A stretch of 64,000 nt of DNA from assembly GCF_006569185.2 (NCBI RefSeq), contig NZ_VIGC02000009.1:152881-216880 (forward strand). The letters are read 5' to 3'. This stretch comes from Litorilinea aerophila (GTDB lineage Bacteria; Chloroflexota; Anaerolineae; Caldilineales; Caldilineaceae). The notes below the pieces were generated by a model. That model did not search any database. It was not told where the DNA came from and saw only the letters and a list, made by a program, of their open reading frames with translations. Shown piece after piece: positions 8,560-18,118 of this stretch. How positions within the stretch are numbered: the stretch's first letter is position 1; each line of letters begins with the position of its first letter. The position numbers and the translations under genes were made by a program.

Positions 8560-11500
8560 ATGAAAGTGGCATTGACATCTCCACGGAGCGGACTCACCCG
8601 CACCGAAATGCGCACCATCCCCCACGAAGTGCAAGACCTGGCCGCCGAACTCCAGCGGGTCATCGACGGTGAAGTCCGCTTCGACGGCTATACCCGCATG
8701 CTCTACAGCACCGACGCCAGCCTCTACCAGATCCAACCGGTGGGGGTGGTGATCCCCAAGCACGCCGACGACGCTCAGGCCGCCCTGGAACTGGCCCGCC
8801 GTCACCAGGTCCCGGTCCTCCCCCGAGGGGGCGGTAGCTCTCTGGCCGGCCAGACCGTGGGCGCGGCCCTGGTGTTGGACTTCAGCAAATACATGGATCA
8901 ACTCATCACGGTGGATGTGGAGAGCCGCACCGCCACCGCCCAGCCCGGTATCACCGTGGCCAGGCTCAACGGCCTGCTGGCCCGCCACGGCCTGATGCTG
9001 GGCCCAGACCCGGCCTCCGCCGACCGGGCCACCATCGGCGGCAGCGTTGCCAACAACGCCACCGGCAGCCACAGTATCCTCTACGGCATGATGGCAGACA
9101 ACGTGCTGGAAATGTCGGTGCTCCTGGCCGACGGCTCCCGGGCCCACTTCGGCCCGCTGGACCCAGGCGATCTGCCGGCCAAAGCCCGCACCGGTGGACT
9201 CGAGGGCCGCATCTATGACACCATCCCCCTCATCCTGCAGGGGGTGATGGAGGAGCTGGTGGAGCGCTGGCCCAAACACTGGCGCCGGGCCTCCGGCTAC
9301 AACCTGGACCGGCTGGCCGCGTCCCTGCTGCCGCCCGATCAGCGGGCCCGGCTCAGCTTCGACAGCCGCTTCCGGCCCGAGGTCTGTAACCCCACCCGCA
9401 TCGACCGCTTCAACCTGGCGCAACTGGTGACGGGCAGTGAAGGCACCCTGGCCATCATGACCGACGTCACCCTGCAGCTGGTGCCCCGCCCCCGCCGCAC
9501 CGCCCTGGCCGTGGTCCACTTCCAGCACCTCCTGGACGCCTGTGCCGCCATCCCCGACATCCTGGAGACAGAGCCCAGCGCGTCGGAGCTGCTGGACAAA
9601 CAGCTGATGGACCTGGCCCGGGCCCAGCCCGAGTGGGCCAAAAAGCTCCACTTCGTGGAGGGCGACCCGCCGGCCGTGCTGCTCACCGAATACTACGGCG
9701 AAGATGAACGGGAGCTGGTCCAGAAGTTAGAGCGGCTGGAAGGGCTGTTGTATGCCCGGGGCTGGCGAAGCACGGTGGTCCGCATTCTGGATCCGGCCCG
9801 CATCGCCGATGTCTGGTCCGTGCGAAAGGCTGGGCTCAACTTGCTCATGAGCCGCCGGGGACCGTACAAGCCGGTGCCGGGCATCGAGGATGTGAGCGTA
9901 CCGCCCGAACGGCTGGCCGACTACCTGGGCGAGATCCTGGCCTTCTGCCGCCAGCAGGAGGACATCCCCGACGTGGCCGTCTATGCCCACGCCTCGGCCG
10001 GCTGCCTGCACGTGCGCCCGCTGATCAACCCCAAGTCCGCCCAGGGCGTGGAAATGCTGGCCCGGGTGGGTCGCCGTGCGGCGGAGCTGGCCGTTCAATA
10101 CCACGGGGCCATGAGCGGCGAACATGGTGACGGCCTGGCCCGCAGCGCCTACAACCCCACCATCTTCGGCCCCACCCTCTACGCCGCGCTCCAGGAGGTC
10201 AAGCGCACCTTCGACCCCGACAACCTGCTGAACCCCGGCAAAATCGTGGACGCGCCGCCGCCCACGGAGCACCTGCGCTTCGGCCCCGAGTACCGGACCA
10301 TCTCCCTGGACACAGTCTTCGACTGGGGGGCGGACGGCGGCTACGCGCCGGCTATCGAGATGTGTAACGGAGCTGGCGTCTGCCGGAAACTGGGGGCCGG
10401 CACCATGTGTCCCAGCTACATGGCGACCAAGGACGAACGAGACACCACCCGAGGGCGAGCCAACGCCTTGCGCAATGCCCTGGCTGGTCGCATCCCCCAC
10501 GAGGAGCTCTTCACCCCGGAGATGAAAGGGGTGATGGACCTCTGCCTGGGCTGCAAGGCCTGCAAGAGCGAATGCCCTTCGGCCGTGGACATGGCCCGCA
10601 TCAAGGCCGAGTACCTGGTGCACTACCACCGGCACAATGGCCTGCCCCTTTTCAACCGCCTCATGGGCTGGCTGCCCACCCTCAACGCCCTGCTCTACAG
10701 GCTGGCACCTGGCCTGGTGCCAGCGGTGAACTGGAGTCTGCGAACGCCGCCGGCCAAAGCCGCGCTGGCCCGCATCGGCATTCACCCCCAGCGCGACCTG
10801 CCGGCCTACGCGCCCCAGACCTTCGAACGATGGTTCCACCAGCGCGCCCGCTCGGATGGATCCGGCCAGCGCCCCAATGGACCGGTCATCCTCTTCCACG
10901 ATACCTGGGTCAACTACAACGAGCCCCACATCGGCCAGGCCATGGTGCGGGTCCTGGAGGCCGCGGGCTACCAGGTCTACCTGGCCGCGGGTCGAAAGTG
11001 CTGTGGTCGCCCCCTGATCACCGGTGGCCAGGCAGACAAGGCCCGGCCCTGGGTGGATCACAATGTGGCCCTGCTGGCCCCATATGCCCAGCAAGGGATC
11101 CCCATCATCGGGGTGGAGCCCAGCTGCATCCTGACCCTGCGGGATGAATACCTGGCCCTGGCCAGCGATTCCCAGCGGGCCCAGGTCCTGGCGCAGGGGG
11201 CCTTCACCTTCGAAGAGTTTGTGGTACGGGAGGTGGAGGCAGGGCGGTTCAAGCCCATGTGGCGCTCGGGCGGCGCCCGGGTCCTACTCCACGGCCACTG
11301 TCACCAGAAGGCCCTGGTGGGCAACGAGGCCAGCGTGGCCGCGCTTCAGGCGGCCGGCTACCAGGTGGAGGTCATCCCCAGCGGCTGCTGCGGCATGGCC
11401 GGCGACTTCGGCTACGAGACAGAGCACTATGAGATCAGCCGGCGCATCGGCGAGGATCGACTCTTGCCGGCCGTACGCCAGGCGGATCCGGAAGCCCTGA

Positions 11501-11601
11501 TCGTAGCCAGCGGCACCAGCTGCCGCCACCAGATCGAGCACTTCGCCGGTCGACAACCGGTACACCTGGCCGAAGCCCTGGCCGCGGCCCTGGCCGACTG
11601 A
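8560..11601 (+). CDS. FAD-linked oxidase / Fe-S oxidoreductase fusion (YdiJ/GlcD-GlcF type 2-hydroxyacid dehydrogenase)
   Basis: This protein of about 1,013 residues joins two enzyme halves. The N-terminal half is a PCMH-type FAD-binding domain (VLPRGGGSSLAGQTVG, IGGSVANNATGSHS) followed by an FAD-oxidase C-terminal domain with SGEHGDGLARS. The C-terminal half holds ferredoxin-like clusters (CNGAGVCRK with TMCPSY; CLGCKACKSECPS) and two CCG domains (RKCCGRPL and SGCCGMAGDFG). This is the YdiJ layout, whose members oxidise D-2-hydroxyacids such as D-lactate or D-2-hydroxyglutarate and pass electrons to the respiratory chain. ATG 8560 was chosen because GGAAAGG lies 8 bp upstream; ATG 8521 is an alternative. 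The exact substrate cannot be read from sequence. Confidence 0.9.
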   Translation: MKVALTSPRSGLTRTEMRTIPHEVQDLAAELQRVIDGEVRFDGYTRMLYSTDASLYQIQPVGVVIPKHADDAQAALELARRHQVPVLPRGGGSSLAGQTVGAALVLDFSKYMDQLITVDVESRTATAQPGITVARLNGLLARHGLMLGPDPASADRATIGGSVANNATGSHSILYGMMADNVLEMSVLLADGSRAHFGPLDPGDLPAKARTGGLEGRIYDTIPLILQGVMEELVERWPKHWRRASGYNLDRLAASLLPPDQRARLSFDSRFRPEVCNPTRIDRFNLAQLVTGSEGTLAIMTDVTLQLVPRPRRTALAVVHFQHLLDACAAIPDILETEPSASELLDKQLMDLARAQPEWAKKLHFVEGDPPAVLLTEYYGEDERELVQKLERLEGLLYARGWRSTVVRILDPARIADVWSVRKAGLNLLMSRRGPYKPVPGIEDVSVPPERLADYLGEILAFCRQQEDIPDVAVYAHASAGCLHVRPLINPKSAQGVEMLARVGRRAAELAVQYHGAMSGEHGDGLARSAYNPTIFGPTLYAALQEVKRTFDPDNLLNPGKIVDAPPPTEHLRFGPEYRTISLDTVFDWGADGGYAPAIEMCNGAGVCRKLGAGTMCPSYMATKDERDTTRGRANALRNALAGRIPHEELFTPEMKGVMDLCLGCKACKSECPSAVDMARIKAEYLVHYHRHNGLPLFNRLMGWLPTLNALLYRLAPGLVPAVNWSLRTPPAKAALARIGIHPQRDLPAYAPQTFERWFHQRARSDGSGQRPNGPVILFHDTWVNYNEPHIGQAMVRVLEAAGYQVYLAAGRKCCGRPLITGGQADKARPWVDHNVALLAPYAQQGIPIIGVEPSCILTLRDEYLALASDSQRAQVLAQGAFTFEEFVVREVEAGRFKPMWRSGGARVLLHGHCHQKALVGNEASVAALQAAGYQVEVIPSGCCGMAGDFGYETEHYEISRRIGEDRLLPAVRQADPEALIVASGTSCRHQIEHFAGRQPVHLAEALAAALAD

Positions 11602-11606
11602 GGCAA

Positions 11607-11815
11607 GGGGCGGCTCCCAGCCGCCCGCTGTCGCCAACCGCGAAAAGGCGCTGGTTTGCGGTAGGGGCGGCTCCCAGCCGCCCGATGGTGCCACATCCTG
11701 GCGGATAAAGGCACGGGCGACGGCTGCGCTGTCCGGTATGTAGGGGCGAATCATGATTCGCCCACCGCCTACGACCGGGGCCGTGTCCTGTAGGGGCGGC
11801 CTCCCGTGCCCGCCC
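11607..11815. repeat. Cluster of four short TAGGGGCG-type palindromic repeats
   Basis: Four related imperfect palindromes occur: 11607-11626 and 11661-11683 (GGGGCGGCTCCCAGCCGCCC core), 11741-11763 (TAGGGGCGAATCATGATTCG then CCC) and 11791-11815 (TAGGGGCGGCCTCCC then GTGCCCGCCC). Each starts with (T)AGGGGCG and ends with CGCCC, so each can fold into a hairpin. Confidence 0.75.
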
Positions 11816-11829
11816 GATGCCGCTGCACA

Positions 11830-11867
11830 GGCAAAGGATCTCCTACAAAAGTAGGAGATCCTTTGCC
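11830..11867. terminator. Perfect 17-bp stem hairpin
   Basis: GGCAAAGGATCTCCTAC (11830-11846) and GTAGGAGATCCTTTGCC (11851-11867) are perfect reverse complements around an AAAA loop. No T-tract follows, so it may be a structural repeat or protein-binding palindrome rather than a true terminator. It lies about 100 bp before the nucleotidyltransferase gene. Confidence 0.55.
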
Positions 11868-11902
11868 ACATCCTGACCGTGAGACAATATCGGCCGCCGT
11901 GG

Positions 11903-11908
11903 TATAAT
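11903..11908 (+). promoter_or_regulatory. Consensus -10 box upstream of the candidate RiPP operon
   Basis: TATAAT is present about 60 bp before the nucleotidyltransferase start. No good -35 hexamer sits 16-18 bp upstream, so the call rests on the -10 box alone. Confidence 0.4.
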
Positions 11909-11969
11909 GTCACCATCAGACGTACACTGAACCACAAGCCCATTCCATTACCCATCGGATGACCGTGTG

Positions 11970-13187
11970 ATGGTATCCCCCGACCAGATCACTGCCACCC
12001 TGTCTCCGGAGTTTCGGCTGCTTTTGGCCTGCAGCCGCCCCCATCTGGATCCTGCCGGGCAGGCCAAGCTTCGAGCGTTGGTACACCGTCCCCTTTGCCC
12101 GGACACCTTCGTCGCCCTGGCCGCTACCCACCAGGTGCTCTCCCTGGCCTACCGCCACCTGCAGCGCCTCCATCCGGATTTTCTCCAGCATCCAGCGGGC
12201 CATCGCCTGGCTCTGGCTGCCCGCCGCTGGGCCGGTCGTAGCCTGCTGTTGGGCCGGGAATTGGGGCGCCTGTTCCAGGCCGGGATCCCAGCCTTAGCCT
12301 ACAAGGGCCCGGTCCTGGCCCAACAGTACTACGGGCAGTGCTGGCTACGACCGGCCCAGGATCTGGACCTGTTGGCGCCCGCGTCCGCCTGGCCAGCAGT
12401 GCGACGGACGCTCCTGGCCCATGGGTATCAACCTGTCTGCTCCTGGCACCCTGGCCAGCGGGAAGCGCTGCAGCGCCTGGGCAGCCACGAAGCGTTCTGG
12501 CATCCAGGCCGGCAGCTTCGCCTGGAACTCCACAGCCGGCTTCTGCCCATCCACCACCAGGTTCCACTGACTGCCGAACAGCTCTGGCATGCTCGCCGGC
12601 CTGTTTCGTTCCAGGACACGACTATCGAGACCCTGGCACCGTCCCACCTCCTGCTGGCCCTCTGCATCCATGGGGCCAAACATCGCTGGGAGCGGCTGAA
12701 GTGGGTGGTGGATGTGGCTGTCGTGGCAGAGGCACACCCGGACCTGGATTGGCCGTCCCTTCTGGAGGAGGTCACCCGGCTGGGACTTCGCCGCCTGCTG
12801 CTGTTGGGCCTGGCGCTGGCCCATGGGCTGCTGGCCGCCCCTGTGCCGGCAGAAATTCGTCAGGCCATCCACGGAGATCCAGCCATCCACAGCCTGGTCC
12901 GGGGAACGCTGGCCCTCTGGCAGGAGCCAGGCAGTGGCTCTCCGCCTGTGCCTTTTTCGGCCTATGCCTATTATCTACGGGCCCGAGAACGCCCGGGGGA
13001 TCGGCTACGCTTCGTGGCGGCCCTCCTGGGGCAGGCCAATCCCCTGGACATGAAGGCGCGGCAGTTGCCGTCCAGCCTGATGCCCGCCTATCGCCTGCTT
13101 CGCCCCGTCCGCCTGGTCCGTACCCATGGGTGCCGGCTGCTGCTGCGAACCCTGGGCCAGCTCATCCGGACCTTCGGGGCACCATGA
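11970..13187 (+). CDS. Nucleotidyltransferase family protein (NTP_transf_5-like)
   Basis: This 405-residue protein has the NTP_transf_5 (PF14907-type) signature. An AYKGPVLAQQYYG block is followed by WLRPAQDLDLLAP, giving the R...DLDLL metal-binding acidic pair, and then a strand-helix unit (PAVRRTLLAHGYQP). Farther on, ELHSRLLP and HLLLALCIHGAKHRW match the conserved mid-region. Members accompany PqqD and HPr-kinase-like genes in some RiPP (notably lasso-peptide) clusters and are thought to transfer a nucleotide or sugar phosphate; no defined reaction is claimed here. A GTG at 11967 directly precedes the chosen ATG. The stop overlaps the kinase start by 4 bp, so the two are coupled. Confidence 0.82.
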   Translation: MVSPDQITATLSPEFRLLLACSRPHLDPAGQAKLRALVHRPLCPDTFVALAATHQVLSLAYRHLQRLHPDFLQHPAGHRLALAARRWAGRSLLLGRELGRLFQAGIPALAYKGPVLAQQYYGQCWLRPAQDLDLLAPASAWPAVRRTLLAHGYQPVCSWHPGQREALQRLGSHEAFWHPGRQLRLELHSRLLPIHHQVPLTAEQLWHARRPVSFQDTTIETLAPSHLLLALCIHGAKHRWERLKWVVDVAVVAEAHPDLDWPSLLEEVTRLGLRRLLLLGLALAHGLLAAPVPAEIRQAIHGDPAIHSLVRGTLALWQEPGSGSPPVPFSAYAYYLRARERPGDRLRFVAALLGQANPLDMKARQLPSSLMPAYRLLRPVRLVRTHGCRLLLRTLGQLIRTFGAP

Positions 13188-14416
13188 TGGAGCTGGAGGG
13201 TCCGATGGTCTTTCAGCAGGGCGCAGAGGAGCGGCGGGTGGACGGGGAAACGCTGACGCTCCATATCCACGGGTTCAACATCCACATCGAAAGCGACGAT
13301 CCCCACACGCTGGCGGGGCTAGCTCAACTGTACGCGGCATTCCGGACGCCTGTTTCGGGCCATCCCCACCTGACCATTCGAATCCGCTGTAGGACTTCGG
13401 CCAGCGGGGATCCGCCGGCCCTGGCGATTGGCCACCTGTGGGAACCCCTGCCCGCACTGCCCTACCGGGAGGCCTACATCTGCGAGCGCGTCCAACAGGC
13501 CATCCTGGAGAGGTTGACTCCCTTTCTGCCCCTACACGCGGCCTGCATCAGCCGGAACGGCCAGGGTACACTGCTGGCAGGCGAATCCCATCACGGCAAG
13601 AGCACCCTGGCCCTCGCCCTGGCCCTTCGACAGGTCACAGTGCTGGGCGACGAGGTGGCGCTCCTCCACCCGGCGGAGGAGCGTCTGTACCCTTTTCCCC
13701 GGGCCCTCTCCCTGCGACCGGACACCTTGCACCGGCTGGCTCGCCCAGCCCTGGCCAGAATGGCCCAGCCCTGGGGCGACCGACTCCTGCTGGACCTTGC
13801 AAAGTTTCCGACGAGCCATCCTCACCCTGCCCCTGTGGCCATCCGCCACGTAATCTTCCTGGAGAGTGCCCACGGTCCCCCATCCGGCCGGGCCCAGCAG
13901 GGACCCTTCTGGCTGTTCACAGAACCGACAGGCCCGGCCTTCATCCACGCCCTGGCCGCGCTGCCTGGGGTGCGGCACGTCATTCCCATGGGCGCCGGCC
14001 AGGTGGAGGTCCATCCCCGACCAGGCCAGCGGACGGCCGCCATGCGCCAGGCGGAACAGCTGTGTCGGCAGGCCGGTATCCCACTGCTGAACCTGATCCG
14101 CACCCGGCTACGGCCACCAGCGTTCGGGAACGAGTCCCGGCTGCTGGCCCTGTCTCCCAGCCAGGGGGTATGCCGCCTCCTCAACCACTGCCTGACCGGC
14201 CGACCGGCAGGGACATCTGGGGAGCACGGCCAGGGCGAGGTGGGGCAGCTGCTGATGCAATTGGCGCGAGGGACCCGCGGCGCGGTCTTTCACCGGCTGA
14301 CGCTGGGTCCCCTGCCCCAAATGTTGGCGCACCTTGACCGCCTGTTGTCTTCAGAACGGATGTCGTTAGAGACGGAGCAGCAAGAATCGCATAGGTCTTG
14401 CAAGCTATCCATCTGA
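13184..14416 (+). CDS. HPr kinase-like P-loop protein
   Basis: This 410-residue protein has a Walker A loop (GESHHGKST, residues 133-141) preceded by LPLHAACIS. A LGDEVALL strand follows near residue 154, the arrangement of the HPr kinase/phosphorylase catalytic core without HprK's N-terminal regulatory domain. Such stand-alone HprK-like proteins occur in RiPP clusters; in the paeninodin lasso cluster a relative phosphorylates the precursor's C-terminal Ser. The precursor candidate in this locus has no Ser in its tail, so the target is open. The ATG at 13184 overlaps the upstream TGA (ATGA). The same frame is open far upstream, but that stretch is antisense-like overlap with the nucleotidyltransferase and was not used. 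Confidence 0.8.
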   Translation: MMELEGPMVFQQGAEERRVDGETLTLHIHGFNIHIESDDPHTLAGLAQLYAAFRTPVSGHPHLTIRIRCRTSASGDPPALAIGHLWEPLPALPYREAYICERVQQAILERLTPFLPLHAACISRNGQGTLLAGESHHGKSTLALALALRQVTVLGDEVALLHPAEERLYPFPRALSLRPDTLHRLARPALARMAQPWGDRLLLDLAKFPTSHPHPAPVAIRHVIFLESAHGPPSGRAQQGPFWLFTEPTGPAFIHALAALPGVRHVIPMGAGQVEVHPRPGQRTAAMRQAEQLCRQAGIPLLNLIRTRLRPPAFGNESRLLALSPSQGVCRLLNHCLTGRPAGTSGEHGQGEVGQLLMQLARGTRGAVFHRLTLGPLPQMLAHLDRLLSSERMSLETEQQESHRSCKLSI

Positions 14417-14427
14417 AACCGAGGAGC

Positions 14428-17400
14428 ATGCGTACCATCATCCCCCGACGACGCCGCTCTTCCCGCGATGTGCGTCCCTGCATCATGAGCCCCGTTGGTT
14501 CCTGGCCGCTCGCCCTGCTGCTGGTCTTGTCCACAGCCATGGGCGGCGGGTTACCGGCATCGGTCGCCAGGGCGGCCAACACCCGATGGCAAACCGACGT
14601 GACCCTCCTCCAGGCTGACGCCGACTCCATGGAGCTGCTCTTCACCGCCACCCTGCCCCATCCCGGGGATGGAAGCCCGCCGCCAGAGGCGTTGAGCCGG
14701 ACAGTGCTCCTGGGCGTGCCCACCCTGGCCGGCCTCCGGCTGGAGATCCTGGATGCCATCTCAATCCCCCTGGCCCCCCAGGCCGGGCTCACACCGTCTG
14801 CCGGAGAGCCGGTGGCGCTGGTGGAGCAGGGCTACCTGGGCGAGCAGGCGGTGGTTGCGCTGACCTTTACACCCCTGCAACAGGCTAAGGTAGACTCGGA
14901 CCAGCTCCGCCTGTATCGCCGCCTCCGGGTAGCGCTGCGCTGGGATACAGTGGCCGCAGCGGCAGGCCCCGTCCCAACCCGGCCCCTCTACGCCGACCTG
15001 TGGCAGACCACCCTGTTCAACGGTCCTACGCCAACGGCTCAGGCGCCTGAAGCCATTCCCGTTCCACCGCCCAGGCCGGCGGCAGCCGCGAACTCCTGGC
15101 CCGCGCTGAAGATCTTCGTGGACCAGACGGGTATCTACCGGCTGACCTACGACGAGCTGCTCCAGGCCGGGCTGGATCTGGCCACCCTGGATCCCCGCCA
15201 CTTGCAGCTCTGGCACCGGGGCATCCAGCAGGCCATCCTGGTAGACGGTGAGGCGGACGGCCGCTTTGATAACGGTGACACCCTCCTCTTCTTCGGCCAG
15301 GGCATCGACCTGCACGGCCCAGATGGCCTCTACACCACCGAGAATGTCTACTGGCTCCAGGTGGGCCCCGAACCGGGTATCCGCATGGCAACCCGAGACG
15401 GGACACCCGACGGGGCGGTGCCTGTGGCCCAGACATTTCCAGAGCATCGCCACGTGGAGGTGGACACGGCCTACTGGCAGACCATGCCGCCCGACCTGGG
15501 CACAGACCGCTGGTTCTGGGGCACCCGGCTCAGCCCCAACAGCGAGGGGATGCCGGCTAGCCGGGACTATCCTTTCACCCTGGCCCCGCCGCCAGCCGAC
15601 ATCCCAGAGTCGGCCACCCTCCGGGCCCGGCTCAAGGGCTACACCGCCGGCGCCCACCGAACCCGACTGATCCTGAACGGCACACCTATCGACGAGCAGA
15701 CATGGCAGGGACAGGCCGACTTCGATCACGTGGTGACCATCGACCACAGCCTGCTCCAGGCCGGTGACAATGTCCTCACGGTGGAGGCCCTGGAGAGCGG
15801 CACGGAGCCCGACCAGGTGCTGGTCAACTGGCTGGAAGTGGACTATCTGGCAGGCTACCTGGCCCAAGACGATGAGCTGGCCTTCTCACTGCCCGGCCCA
15901 GGCTCCTGGCAGGTGGTCATCCCAGGCTTCACCCAGTCGACCATCACCGTGCTGGACGTCAGCCGGCCGGAGGCGCCGGTGCGTCTGGTGAATGGGCAGG
16001 TGCTGGCCCAGGATACCGGCTACTGGCTACACCTGACCGACACCGCCTCGACCATGCCCCGCTACTGGGCCGCCACACCGGCCCGCTACCGCCGCCCCCT
16101 GCGCATCCAGGCGGACCGCCCTTCCCAGTGGCGCTCGCCAACCCACGGTGCGGACTATGTGGTGATCACCCACGCCAATTTCTACACCAGCGCCCTGCGT
16201 CTGGCCGGGCACCGCCAGGGCCAGGGGCTGCGGGTCGCAGTGGTGGACGTGGCCGACCTCTACGATGAGTTCAGCGACGGCATCTTCAATCCCCGGGCTA
16301 TCCGGGATTTCCTGGCCTACGCCTACCGGTACTGGCAGCCACCGGCTCCCACCTACGTCCTGCTGCTGGGCGATGCCTACCAGGACTACCGGGACATCCT
16401 GGGATTCGACCGGGTGAACTACGTGCCCTCCCAGGTGATCGCCACCCGGGATTTCGGCGAAACGTCGTCGGACAACTGGTTTGTGACGGTTCATGGGGAC
16501 GATCCCCTGCCCGACCTGCTCATTGGCCGCCTGCCGGCCCGCACAGCCCAGGAGGCAGAGGCCATGGTCAACAAGATCATCGACTATGACCGGTACCCAC
16601 CGGAACCGGTGTGGGATCGCCAGGTCCTGCTGGTGGCCGATGACGACGACCCGCTATTCAGCGCCATCTCCCAGGACTTGCGGCAACGCCTGCCGCCCGA
16701 TTACCAGGCACAACTGCTGGACATGGCCGACTTCCCGCCGGGCGATCCCACGGCGGCCATCCTGGCCGCTATCAACCAGGGACGCCTGCTGGTGAACTAC
16801 GCCGGCCACGGCGAGTACTACCGCTGGGGCCTGTGGCAGGGTGGAACCATCCTGGAGCTGGCCGACGTGGCGGCCCTGGACAACCAGACACGCCTTCCCT
16901 TCATCACCGTGGCCAATTGCCTCAACGGTTTCTTCAGCGGCCCCAACCCCAGCCTGGCGGAAGGATTCCTGGCCCACGGGCAGGGAGGTGCGGTGGCCGT
17001 CTGGGCGCCCACGGGCCTGGGTCAGCCCGCCGGCCATCGGATCCTTCTGGATGCGCTCTACGATGCCTTCTTCCGGGATAGCCTCCTGTCCCTGGGAGCG
17101 GCCACTGCCGCCGCCCGCATCACAGCCTTCAGCCGCAGCCCGGCCTGGCGGAACCTCCTGGACACCTACGCCCTGTTGGGCGATCCGGCCACCGTGCTGG
17201 GCGCGCCGCCCAATCCCCCGCGCCTCACAGCCGTGGAACCACCCGCCGGGGCGCAGGAGGTACCCATCGATACGTCCATTGTCCTCACCTTCAGCAAGCG
17301 AATGGACCCGGCCACCGTCCAGGTGACCGGCGTGGAGAATGCCACCGCGGTCTGGAACGCCACCGGTACCCGGCTCACGCTTAACCATCCCCCGCTGGCC

Positions 17401-17856
17401 CATGGTCGAACCTATCAACTGCAGGTATTCGGGCAGGACAGCGGGGGTAACCCGCTGGCAGAGGGGGAGATCCCTAACCCCTGGCATTTCCAGGTGAGCC
17501 AGGACGACATCCCACCTCAAGTCGTGGTCACGGTGGAAACAGGCGTGGACCCCACCCGGCCAACCATCCACCTCCGCTTTTCTGAGCCGGTGCGCCCCGG
17601 CAGCGTCGCCATCCAACTGACGCCATCCCTCCAGTCGCCGCCGGGCGAGGAGGAAACCCGTTTGAGCTTGCTCTGGGCGGAGGACGGCCGGGAAGCCTGG
17701 CTGGCACAGGTACCCTGGATGCCCGGCACGGTCTACACCTTACGGGTGGAGAGGGCCCAGGACCTGGCGGGTAATCCGCTGGTGGCGCCGGTGGCCATCC
17801 AGTTTCACGTGGCGGACCGGCATCAGGTCTACCTGCCCCAGATCCAGCAGCCGTAG
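14428..17856 (+). CDS. Secreted gingipain-type cysteine protease (peptidase C25 family)
   Basis: This protein of about 1,142 residues starts with a basic stretch and a hydrophobic signal segment (SWPLALLLVLSTAMGGG). The C25 catalytic domain spans about residues 575-930. It opens with TYVLLLGDAYQDYRD and has GRLPARTAQEAEAMVNKI, His794 in NYAGHGEYYRWG and Cys831 in VANCLNGFF, the His/Cys dyad of the gingipain/caspase-like clan CD. After it come Ig-like Big_5/SbsA-type domains (VPIDTSIVLTFSKRMDP; PTIHLRFSEPVRPGS). It ends VYLPQIQQP, the shared C-terminal tail. The start is uncertain: ATG 14428, with a TTG at 14398 and an ATG at 14485 as alternatives. It lies 11 bp after the kinase gene. Confidence 0.88.
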   Translation: MRTIIPRRRRSSRDVRPCIMSPVGSWPLALLLVLSTAMGGGLPASVARAANTRWQTDVTLLQADADSMELLFTATLPHPGDGSPPPEALSRTVLLGVPTLAGLRLEILDAISIPLAPQAGLTPSAGEPVALVEQGYLGEQAVVALTFTPLQQAKVDSDQLRLYRRLRVALRWDTVAAAAGPVPTRPLYADLWQTTLFNGPTPTAQAPEAIPVPPPRPAAAANSWPALKIFVDQTGIYRLTYDELLQAGLDLATLDPRHLQLWHRGIQQAILVDGEADGRFDNGDTLLFFGQGIDLHGPDGLYTTENVYWLQVGPEPGIRMATRDGTPDGAVPVAQTFPEHRHVEVDTAYWQTMPPDLGTDRWFWGTRLSPNSEGMPASRDYPFTLAPPPADIPESATLRARLKGYTAGAHRTRLILNGTPIDEQTWQGQADFDHVVTIDHSLLQAGDNVLTVEALESGTEPDQVLVNWLEVDYLAGYLAQDDELAFSLPGPGSWQVVIPGFTQSTITVLDVSRPEAPVRLVNGQVLAQDTGYWLHLTDTASTMPRYWAATPARYRRPLRIQADRPSQWRSPTHGADYVVITHANFYTSALRLAGHRQGQGLRVAVVDVADLYDEFSDGIFNPRAIRDFLAYAYRYWQPPAPTYVLLLGDAYQDYRDILGFDRVNYVPSQVIATRDFGETSSDNWFVTVHGDDPLPDLLIGRLPARTAQEAEAMVNKIIDYDRYPPEPVWDRQVLLVADDDDPLFSAISQDLRQRLPPDYQAQLLDMADFPPGDPTAAILAAINQGRLLVNYAGHGEYYRWGLWQGGTILELADVAALDNQTRLPFITVANCLNGFFSGPNPSLAEGFLAHGQGGAVAVWAPTGLGQPAGHRILLDALYDAFFRDSLLSLGAATAAARITAFSRSPAWRNLLDTYALLGDPATVLGAPPNPPRLTAVEPPAGAQEVPIDTSIVLTFSKRMDPATVQVTGVENATAVWNATGTRLTLNHPPLAHGRTYQLQVFGQDSGGNPLAEGEIPNPWHFQVSQDDIPPQVVVTVETGVDPTRPTIHLRFSEPVRPGSVAIQLTPSLQSPPGEEETRLSLLWAEDGREAWLAQVPWMPGTVYTLRVERAQDLAGNPLVAPVAIQFHVADRHQVYLPQIQQP

Positions 17857-17911
17857 GGGCAGGTGCTCCTTCGCCACGCAAGGATGACTCCCCTGCAAAA
17901 AGGGCATTTTT

Positions 17912-17998
17912 AAACGCAAAGGCAGAAAGGCGCAAAGGCGCAAAGAAACGCAGGAGAGAGCAACCCGAATCAGCGTTCATCGGCGTGGGTCAGCGTCC
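17912..17998. repeat. Degenerate short tandem repeats between the C25 and lamin-tail genes
   Basis: A run of CGCAAAGGC-type units (17912-17953) is followed by a second family of CAGCGTTCATCGGCGT/CAGCGTCC units (17968-17998). Such runs occur in intergenic DNA of many bacteria. They interrupt an otherwise gene-dense unit and separate the C25 stop from the next gene by 262 bp. Confidence 0.5.
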
Positions 17999-18118
17999 TC
18001 ATTTGACCTTTGTGCAGTAGAGCCCAGGATGCGTGACCTACGTGAGAATCCATGGGTCTATTGCCATCGGGCTGGAATAGTTCTCGTCACAGAATCCGTC
18101 ACAGGAGGAGAAGATCCC

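Noticed and set aside
9727..11094. 455-codon minus-strand frame inside the FAD/FeS dehydrogenase
   Set aside because: Antisense shadow with repetitive Gly/His/Val composition; the sense gene has complete catalytic motifs.
12338..13183. Upstream extension of the HPr-kinase-like gene by about 280 residues
   Set aside because: Overlaps the nucleotidyltransferase coding region in another frame and is Pro/Gly/Ala-rich. The ATGA overlap at 13184 gives the natural start.
14428..17856. T9SS-exported gingipain with a CTD sorting domain
   Set aside because: No T9SS C-terminal domain is visible. The protein ends with the short YLPQI tail, and type IX components are not expected in this phylum.
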